Below, in pieces: positions 1-5,037 of a stretch of DNA of 7,743 nt. The stretch spans positions 1 through 7,743 of the forward strand of contig DAIDOU010000087.1 of NCBI GenBank assembly GCA_027458945.1, in the 5' to 3' direction. Source of the DNA: Acidobacteriota bacterium (lineage in GTDB: Bacteria; Acidobacteriota; Thermoanaerobaculia; Thermoanaerobaculales; Thermoanaerobaculaceae). Under the pieces are notes generated by a model that had not been told where the DNA came from, made no database searches, and saw nothing but the letters and a program-made list of their open reading frames with translations. How positions within the stretch are numbered: position 1 is the stretch's first letter; each line of letters starts with the position of its first letter. Both the position numbers and the translations under genes were made by a program.

Positions 1-34
1 GCGACGCGGATAATGCTGATCGGACCGAGCCAAC

Positions 35-39
35 GGAGG
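35..39 (+). promoter_or_regulatory. Shine-Dalgarno of the GAF-like gene
   Basis: GGAGG lies 7 nt upstream of the ATG at 47 and fixes that start. A GATAAT hexamer at 9-14 could be a -10 box, but its -35 region would lie at or beyond the window edge, so no promoter is called. The TAA at 11-13 could also be the stop of an upstream gene; the window does not allow a decision. Confidence 0.7.
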
Positions 40-46
40 CCCCACC

Positions 47-1246
47 ATGGAGACGCACGAAGCGGTTCTCGCCGAACTCGAGGAGATGCGCACCGGCGCC
101 GCGGCACTGATGCGCGCCAAGCTGGAGGCGATGGCGGATCAGGTCCGCGATCACGCGAGCCGCCTCGCCGGCGATCTCGGCGTCGTCGTGCCTCCGGACC
201 TCGAGGCGCTGTTTCCGCTCGGCTCGCTGACGGAACGCTTGAAGGCGCTGGCGGCGCCTCCGCCTCCCCCGCCGGCGCCGGTCGCGGCGATCGATCTCGA
301 GACGCTGCGCGCGCTCGACTCCGGCCGCGCCCAGTCCGAGGTGCTGCAGGAGTTGCTGCACCGCCTCTCGCCGTGGTGCGGGCCGAGAGCGATCGCCGTG
401 TTCCGCGAGGGCGCGGTCCAGGGATGGTCGGGGGACGGGTTTCCCGACGTCACCGCCGTGCGCACCTGGCGCGGGACGACGGCCGATTCGCCGGCGCTGA
501 CGAAGGTCGCGGCGGGCACCCCCGCGATCGTGCCGCCGCACGCCGACGCGGTGCTGTCGCCGTGGTTCGGCGGCACTCAGGCGAAGCTCCTGCTCGTGCC
601 GATGTCGCTGCGCGGCAAGGTCGTCGGGGTGTTGCTGGCGCTCGAGGGCGAGGCCGGTCTCAACGCCCCGATGGTCCAGCAGCTCACGTACACCGTCGGG
701 CTGATGCTCGAAACGCTGGCGTCCCGCCCGACCGCGCCGACGCCGGCTCTGGTGGAGGCGGAGGTCGCCGCTGCGGCGCCCGCGATCGAGGCGGTGGTGC
801 CGGCGGTCGAGGCGCCGATGCCGGCGATCGAAGCGCCGATGCCGGCGATCGAGGCGCCGATGCCGGCGGTCGCACTCCCCCCGCCGGTAGCGGCGCCGGA
901 GCCCCCGGTCGTGGCCGACGCGTCGGAGACCGTCCAACTCAAGGTGCCGGTGACGCCGGTGCCGGCGGCGGCGCCGGCGCGCTCGCCCGAGGACGAGCGC
1001 AAGCACGACGAGGCGCGCCGCTTCGCGCGGCTGCTGGTGTCGGAGATCCGTCTTTATAACGAGCCGGCGGTGCAGGCCGGCAAGCTGGGTCACGACATCT
1101 ACGCCCGGCTCAAGGACGACATCAACCGCTCGCGCGAGATGTACGAGCAGAGGGTGTCGCCCGAGGTCCGGGCCGACAGCAACTACTTCCACGACGAGAT
1201 GGTGCGCATCCTGGCGGATGGGGACCCCGACGCGCTGGGTGTCTAG
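47..1246 (+). CDS. GAF-like domain protein with heptad repeat linker and conserved C-terminal region
   Basis: This 399-residue protein has no signal peptide and is probably cytoplasmic. Residues 1-45 are a charged, probably helical, possibly coiled-coil segment. A six-proline run (71-76) follows. Residues about 84-225 resemble a GAF fold: a helix (about 84-107), strand-like stretches such as AIAVF and LLLVPM, and a closing helix (about 207-225). No ligand-binding residues can be named. Residues 242-276 form a Pro/Ala linker of five 7-residue units related to APMPAIE. The last 80 residues (about 321-399) are a compact charged helical region containing RLLVSEIRLYNE and DIYARLKDDINRSREMYEQR. I associate this tail with uncharacterised Acidobacteriota proteins, but that is from memory. 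The ATG start is supported by GGAGG at 35-39, 7 nt upstream. Its end overlaps the next gene, so co-expression is likely. The role is unknown; a sensory or scaffold function is only a guess from the GAF-like core. Confidence 0.8.
   Translation: METHEAVLAELEEMRTGAAALMRAKLEAMADQVRDHASRLAGDLGVVVPPDLEALFPLGSLTERLKALAAPPPPPPAPVAAIDLETLRALDSGRAQSEVLQELLHRLSPWCGPRAIAVFREGAVQGWSGDGFPDVTAVRTWRGTTADSPALTKVAAGTPAIVPPHADAVLSPWFGGTQAKLLLVPMSLRGKVVGVLLALEGEAGLNAPMVQQLTYTVGLMLETLASRPTAPTPALVEAEVAAAAPAIEAVVPAVEAPMPAIEAPMPAIEAPMPAVALPPPVAAPEPPVVADASETVQLKVPVTPVPAAAPARSPEDERKHDEARRFARLLVSEIRLYNEPAVQAGKLGHDIYARLKDDINRSREMYEQRVSPEVRADSNYFHDEMVRILADGDPDALGV
770..874 (+). repeat. 21-bp tandem repeat encoding a Pro/Ala heptad linker
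   Basis: Five consecutive 21-bp units start at 770, 791, 812, 833 and 854. The units at 812 and 833 differ at a single base, the unit at 854 differs in its last few bases, and the first two are more diverged. They encode AAAPAIE, AVVPAVE, APMPAIE, APMPAIE and APMPAVA. The unit is a multiple of three, so copy-number change by slippage would keep the reading frame. The segment joins the GAF-like core to the C-terminal region and is probably a flexible or extended linker. Confidence 0.85.
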
Positions 1247-3272
1247 CCGGTCGCCGCTGCGGACGGCGCTCACCCTGCTCGTTGCGGTCCTCGGCGCCTG
1301 CCGAGCCGTGCCGCCTCCCGCGCTCGCGCACGCCTTGCAGGCGAAGGGCAGCGCGGTGTTCCGGGCCACGGTGTTCATGCGCGTCGCGCTCCAGGGGGGC
1401 GCCGCGGAGCGCGGGCGGGCGGCGATGCTGTGGGGGCTGTACGCCTGCGACGCGCGCGCCCCGCTCGCGGGCTTGGCCGGGTTCAACCTGGCGCGCCCCG
1501 CCGGCCCGCTGGCCAAGCTCGCGGCGAGGCGTCTCGAGGAGGCGCTGGTCGCCGCCGGGCCGCCGCCCCAGCTCTGGGACGCGGCGGCTCGCGCCGCCTG
1601 GCTGCCTCCGGGGGATCGCGATCGGCTGCGCGTCCGCGGCGCCGAGTCGTTGCTCGCCCACGGCCTCGGCCCCGCCGCGCTCGCTCTCCTGCCCGACCCG
1701 AACGGGCTGGCCGGCGACGAGCGGGCGCACGCGCTCGGCGTGCTCGCGCGCGCCGGCGGGGGCGGCGCTGCGGCCGCGCAGCGCCGGCTGGCCGTGGAGT
1801 TCCCGCAGCTGTTCGCGACGCTGGGAGGCGGGGCGAAGCTGGAAAGGGTCACCGCGGGGCTCACCGCCGCCGAATGGGGGGCGAACGCCCGCGCCTGGCT
1901 CGAGGCTGGGCACCCCCGGGAGGCGCTCGCCGCGGCCGCGCGGGCCGGTGGCGCCGGATTCGTGACGGCCGCCCGGGCCGCACTACGGCTGCACCGGCCG
2001 ACGGTCGCGCGCGCCTGGGCCGCGCGCGGCGGCGAGCGCTGCGGTGACTGCCTGGTCGAGCGGGCCGAGGCGGAACGGCAGCTCGCCTGGGGCACGGCGC
2101 CGGCCGCACGCTCGGCGAGGTTCCTCGAGATGTTGCAGACGGCCGCGCGGGCGCGCCGGCTGCTGTCGGGCCGCGACCCGTTGCGCGCCCGGGCGGAGGT
2201 GCTCGAGGCCGAGGCCGACGTGGAGCTGGGCCGCTTCACCGCCGCGATCCCCCTCCTCTCCGGCGACGTGGCCACCCAGCCCCGCTTCGACTGGGTCTGC
2301 CGGCGACTCGTGATGCTGCAGTCGCGGGACGGCAGCGTCTGGCCGGCCGGCATCGAGGCGCTCGGGCGGAGCAACCGCGACCGCCGCGTCGCCGCCTTCT
2401 GGCGCGCCCTGGCCGAAGCGAGGCGGGGCGACCGCTCGGGGCTCGAGGCGCTCGCCCGCAGCGGGTTTCCCGATCTGCCCGCGCAATGGGCGGCCGAGGC
2501 GCTCGGTCGCTCCGGCGTGACCGCGGCCCCCGCGGCCGAGCGGCTGGTGGTGCCGCACGCCCCGGCCTGGGCCGCCGACCTGCTGGCGGCCGGCCGGGTC
2601 GCGGATGCGGTCTTCGCCTGGCGCGCGGAGCTCGAAGGTGAGAGCGGCGGCGGGCGGGGGTGGCTGGGCCTGGTGGAGCTGGCGGCGATGCCGCCGCTGG
2701 AAGCGATCCCGCTGCTCGTGCGGGGCGAGCCGCGGCTGCTCGCGGGGCCGTGGCAGGGGCTGCCGCGCGAGCTGCTGCAGCGCTACCTGCCGTTGCCGTG
2801 GCGGGCCGAGGTCGAGACGGCCGCACGGCGGAGCGGCGTGCCGCCGTGGGTGCTCGCCGGCCTCGTCCGGCAGGAGTCGGCGTGGAACCCGAGGGCGCGT
2901 TCCGCCGCCGGGGCGCTCGGGCTCGCCCAGATGCTGCCGGAGGTCGCCGCCGAAACGGCGCGCGGGGTGGCCGGAACCTCGCCGGCCGGCGACCTCTTCG
3001 AGCCCGAGCGCAACCTCACACTCGGCGCCGCGTACCTGGCGCGGCTGCGGCAGGCGTTCGGGGGCTCGTGGACGGCGGCGCTGGCGAGCTACAACGCCGG
3101 GACGAGGCGGGTGTTGCAGGCGTGGGACCGCGGCGGCCGTCGCGACGGGCCCGCGTTCGTCGAGAGCCTGGAGATCCCCGAGACCTGGGACTACGTGCAC
3201 CGCGTCGTGCTCCTGGCCGAGGGCTACCGGATCGTGTACTGGCCGGACGGGAGGCCGTACCCATGGACGTGA
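1218..3272 (+). CDS. Slt-type lytic transglycosylase, probable lipoprotein
   Basis: This is a 684-residue protein whose C-terminal part (about 538-684) is an SLT domain. Such enzymes cleave the MurNAc-GlcNAc bond of peptidoglycan with formation of 1,6-anhydroMurNAc, in the periplasm. Visible motifs are the catalytic Glu553 in RQESAWNP, the ALGLAQMLP block (566-574), ASYNAG (623-628) and a terminal TWDYVHRV block (Tyr659). Residues about 35-530 are Ala/Arg/Leu-rich and helical, like the superhelical solenoid of Slt70; overall length is close to Slt70. The N-terminus has Arg residues, a hydrophobic run and a lipobox, LGAC with Cys28, which suggests lipid anchoring, most likely to the outer membrane. 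The ATG at 1218 overlaps the preceding gene by 29 bp and has no clear Shine-Dalgarno. A GTG at 1239 would give an 8-bp overlap and a more typical 20-residue signal peptide, so it is a serious alternative start. Confidence 0.9.
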   Translation: MGTPTRWVSSRSPLRTALTLLVAVLGACRAVPPPALAHALQAKGSAVFRATVFMRVALQGGAAERGRAAMLWGLYACDARAPLAGLAGFNLARPAGPLAKLAARRLEEALVAAGPPPQLWDAAARAAWLPPGDRDRLRVRGAESLLAHGLGPAALALLPDPNGLAGDERAHALGVLARAGGGGAAAAQRRLAVEFPQLFATLGGGAKLERVTAGLTAAEWGANARAWLEAGHPREALAAAARAGGAGFVTAARAALRLHRPTVARAWAARGGERCGDCLVERAEAERQLAWGTAPAARSARFLEMLQTAARARRLLSGRDPLRARAEVLEAEADVELGRFTAAIPLLSGDVATQPRFDWVCRRLVMLQSRDGSVWPAGIEALGRSNRDRRVAAFWRALAEARRGDRSGLEALARSGFPDLPAQWAAEALGRSGVTAAPAAERLVVPHAPAWAADLLAAGRVADAVFAWRAELEGESGGGRGWLGLVELAAMPPLEAIPLLVRGEPRLLAGPWQGLPRELLQRYLPLPWRAEVETAARRSGVPPWVLAGLVRQESAWNPRARSAAGALGLAQMLPEVAAETARGVAGTSPAGDLFEPERNLTLGAAYLARLRQAFGGSWTAALASYNAGTRRVLQAWDRGGRRDGPAFVESLEIPETWDYVHRVVLLAEGYRIVYWPDGRPYPWT
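3249..3254 (+). promoter_or_regulatory. Shine-Dalgarno of yjbQ inside the upstream gene
   Basis: GGGAGG lies 8 nt before the ATG at 3263, within the last codons of the transglycosylase gene. It decides the yjbQ start and supports translation from a shared mRNA. Confidence 0.75.
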
Positions 3273-3655
3273 TCGAGGTGTCGTCGCAGCGCAGGCGTCA
3301 GCTCGTGGACGTCACCAGCTTCGTGCAGGAGGCGGTGGCCGCCTCCGGGGTCACGGACGGGGTGTGCCACGTCGCGGTGCCGCACACCACGGCCGCGGTG
3401 CTGCTCAACGAGAACGCGGACCCGGCGGTCGGCGACGACATCGTGGCGGCGCTCGGCGCGATGCTCCCCGCCGTCGCCTGGCGGCACGCCGAGGGGAACT
3501 CGGACGCGCACTTCCTCTCCTCGCTCGTGGGGCACTCGGTGACGGCGCCGATCAACGCCGGAGAGCTCGCGCTCGGCCGCTGGCAGGCCGTCTACCTTCT
3601 GGAGCTCGACGGCCCGCGCAAGCGCGAGCTCTGGGTCACCTGCCTCGGCGGGTAG
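3263..3655 (+). CDS. yjbQ: YjbQ/UPF0047 family protein (annotated as secondary thiamine-phosphate synthase)
   Basis: This 130-residue protein is complete and close to the usual family length (about 130-140). Conserved family blocks are visible: PHTTAAVLLNENADP (40-54) with His41 and Asn49-Glu50-Asn51, WRHAEGNSDAHF (73-84) with His75, Asn79 and His83, the LGRWQ block (104-108), and LELDGPRKRELWV (113-125) with Glu114 and Asp116. Conserved His and acidic residues suggest a metal or phosphate site. E. coli YjbQ has weak thiamine-phosphate synthase activity and the family is named for this, but its physiological role is unsettled. Nothing else for thiamine synthesis lies nearby. The ATG overlaps the transglycosylase stop by 10 bp and is preceded by GGGAGG at 3249-3254, 8 nt upstream, inside the upstream gene. 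This points to coupled translation. The 3' end is duplicated just downstream. Confidence 0.93.
   Translation: MDVIEVSSQRRRQLVDVTSFVQEAVAASGVTDGVCHVAVPHTTAAVLLNENADPAVGDDIVAALGAMLPAVAWRHAEGNSDAHFLSSLVGHSVTAPINAGELALGRWQAVYLLELDGPRKRELWVTCLGG
3613..3645 (+). repeat. 33-bp direct repeat, copy 1 (inside the 3' end of yjbQ)
   Basis: This segment encodes PRKRELWVTCL near the YjbQ C-terminus, and its sequence is found again, base for base, at 3754-3786. It includes a small inverted repeat CGCGC-AA-GCGCG (3615-3626). The flanks of the two copies differ at once on both sides. Confidence 0.95.
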
Positions 3656-3691
3656 GGCGAGGAGCGGCTCCGCCGCGCCGAGCGGGGGGCC

Positions 3692-3744
3692 CGGGGGGTC
3701 AAGAGCGGCCGGATGGGTGGGCGGAGCGGCCGCGGGACCCCCCG
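3692..3744. terminator. Nested inverted repeat in the convergent gap, possible terminator
   Basis: The outer stem pairs CGGGGGGTC (3692-3700) with GACCCCCCG (3736-3744), 9 bp. The inner stem pairs GCGGCC (3705-3710) with GGCCGC (3728-3733), 6 bp, leaving a 17-nt loop. It sits between two convergent genes, where a bidirectional terminator is expected. There is no T-run on either side, so it is not a classical intrinsic terminator. In sequence this GC-rich, some pairing is expected by chance. Confidence 0.4.
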
Positions 3745-3753
3745 CCAGGAAGC

Positions 3754-3786
3754 CCCGCGCAAGCGCGAGCTCTGGGTCACCTGCCT
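3754..3786 (+). repeat. 33-bp direct repeat, copy 2 (downstream of yjbQ)
   Basis: This is an exact copy of 3613-3645, displaced by 141 bp. As 141 is a multiple of three and no stop codon lies between the yjbQ TAG (3653-3655) and the TGA at 3794-3796, the copy lies in the same reading frame as yjbQ. It reads PRKRELWVTCL, then Arg-Ala and the stop. Possible explanations are a partial duplication of the gene end, a remnant of an older 3' end displaced by an insertion, or a dispersed repeat that overlaps the gene end. Confidence 0.95.
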
Positions 3787-3821
3787 GCGAGCGTGAGCGC
3801 GGGTCGCCCCGGGCCGCGCCG

Positions 3822-4952
3822 TCAGCGGGCGCCGGTGCGCCGCTCGTGGACGACGCGCAGGTACAGCGCCTCCAGGCGCGCCACCCTGGCCTCGGTGGAG
3901 AAGTGCGAGCGCACCCTCTCCCGCCCGGCGGCGGCGAGCCCGGCGGCGAACTCGCGGTCGCGCAGCACTCGCGTGACCGCGGCCGCGAGCGTCGGCACGT
4001 CCCGCGCGGGGACCACGAGCCCGCAGACTCCGTCCTCGACCAGCTCGGGGTTGCCGGCGACCGCCGTGACCACGACCGGCTTGCCGAGCGCCATCGCCTC
4101 CCGGATCGTGCCGGTGATGCCGGTGCCCGCCCACGACGGGTCGACGACGACGTCGCACGCCGCCAGGACGTCGGGGATGTCGGTGCGGGCCATCGTCGCG
4201 CTGACGGCGCCGGCGAGCCCCATCTCGCGCGCCAGCTCGAGCACCCCGCCGCGCTGCGACTCCGAGGTGCACGCCACGAGCAGCAGGTGGGCCTCCGGGT
4301 GATCGGCGCGGATCGCCGGGAACGCCCGCAAGAGCTCCTTCCACCCCTTCCAGTCGCGCATGCCGACGTGGCCGACGACGCGCGCCTCGGGCGCGATGCC
4401 GAGCTCGGCGCGGACGGCGCCGGGCTCGGTGCGGTCGGGGTCGAAGCGGGCGAGGTCGACGCCGGCGTAGACGACGCTGACCTTGTCCGGGCGGATGTGG
4501 CCGCTCGTGATCACCACCTGGCGGATGCTCTCGGCCACCGTGACGATCCTTCCCACCCGGCGCGAGCGGTACTTGATGCGGTTCCAGGTGTCGAGGGGGA
4601 ACGAGACGCCGCGGTTGACGATGAGACCGTAGCGCCCGCCGAGGAACGTGGCGCCCCACGCGACGGCGTGGGCGATCCCTTTGTGGACATGGACGAGATC
4701 GACCGCGCGCTCGCGCGCCAGGCGGGCGAAGCGGACGATCGACGGCACGTCGAACTCGTGGCGCAGCGGCAGCGGCACGTGCTCGACGCCCGCGGCGGCG
4801 CAACGCGCGGCCATCTCCTCGCTCGCCGGGGTGACGACGGTGACGGCGTGCCCGCGCGCGGCGAGGCCGGCGGCGGCCTCGAACATCTGCACCACCGAGC
4901 CGGTCACGAAGCCGGTCTTCTCGAGCATCTCGACGATGGTGAGCGTTTCCAT
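3822..4952 (-). CDS. GT4-type (GT-B fold) glycosyltransferase
   Basis: This 376-residue protein has the two-domain pattern of family GT4 enzymes, which transfer a sugar from a nucleotide-sugar donor, usually to a glycan or lipid acceptor at the cytoplasmic face of the membrane. The N-terminal acceptor half includes EKTGFVTGSVVQMFEAAAGLAARGHAVTVVTP (split at about 11-42) and LVHVHKG (86-92). The inter-domain VVYAGVDLARFDP is at 160-172. The C-terminal donor half begins RVVGHVGMRDWKGWKELLRAF (from 191) and ends in the GTGITGTIREAMALGKPVV block (276-294). Glu285 is the second Glu of the E-x7-E motif; the first is Thr277. No transmembrane segment is seen. Donor and acceptor cannot be predicted. 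I chose the ATG at 4952; an in-frame TTG at 4961 would add three residues. It lies downstream of the transporter gene on the same strand, separated by a hairpin, and converges with yjbQ. Confidence 0.9.
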   Translation of the reverse strand: METLTIVEMLEKTGFVTGSVVQMFEAAAGLAARGHAVTVVTPASEEMAARCAAAGVEHVPLPLRHEFDVPSIVRFARLARERAVDLVHVHKGIAHAVAWGATFLGGRYGLIVNRGVSFPLDTWNRIKYRSRRVGRIVTVAESIRQVVITSGHIRPDKVSVVYAGVDLARFDPDRTEPGAVRAELGIAPEARVVGHVGMRDWKGWKELLRAFPAIRADHPEAHLLLVACTSESQRGGVLELAREMGLAGAVSATMARTDIPDVLAACDVVVDPSWAGTGITGTIREAMALGKPVVVTAVAGNPELVEDGVCGLVVPARDVPTLAAAVTRVLRDREFAAGLAAAGRERVRSHFSTEARVARLEALYLRVVHERRTGAR

Positions 4953-4974
4953 GGCCGTCAACTCGGAGCGCGGA

Positions 4975-5003
4975 CGGGCCGCAAGGGAGCGCCTTGCGGC
5001 CCG
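4975..5003 (-). terminator. 12-bp perfect hairpin between the transporter and glycosyltransferase genes
   Basis: A perfect 12-bp stem (4975-4986 with 4992-5003) surrounds a 5-nt loop. The core arm reads GGGCCGCAAGG. It lies 34 bp after the transporter stop and 22 bp before the glycosyltransferase ATG. The stem is strong enough for a terminator, but no T-run follows in either direction. It may end the transporter transcript (possibly with Rho), reduce read-through into the next gene, or protect the transporter mRNA 3' end. Confidence 0.6.
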
Positions 5004-5037
5004 CCGTCTCAGAGCGTCACGATCGATCCCTGCCTGC

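Noticed and set aside
13..1059. 348-codon frame starting at the ATG at 13
   Set aside because: It is Arg/Gly/Ala-rich low-complexity sequence overlapping the GAF-like gene, which has a good ribosome binding site and a domain-like pattern.
1050..1060. TTTATAAC, an A+T-rich patch resembling a -10 box inside the GAF-like gene
   Set aside because: No -35 box at a suitable distance, and the bases encode the RLYNE stretch of what looks like a conserved segment.
1983..3200. 405-codon minus-strand open frame opposite the transglycosylase gene
   Set aside because: Its product is Arg/Pro/Gly-rich with no family motif, while the plus-strand frame holds a complete SLT domain. Long antisense frames are normal in DNA this GC-rich.
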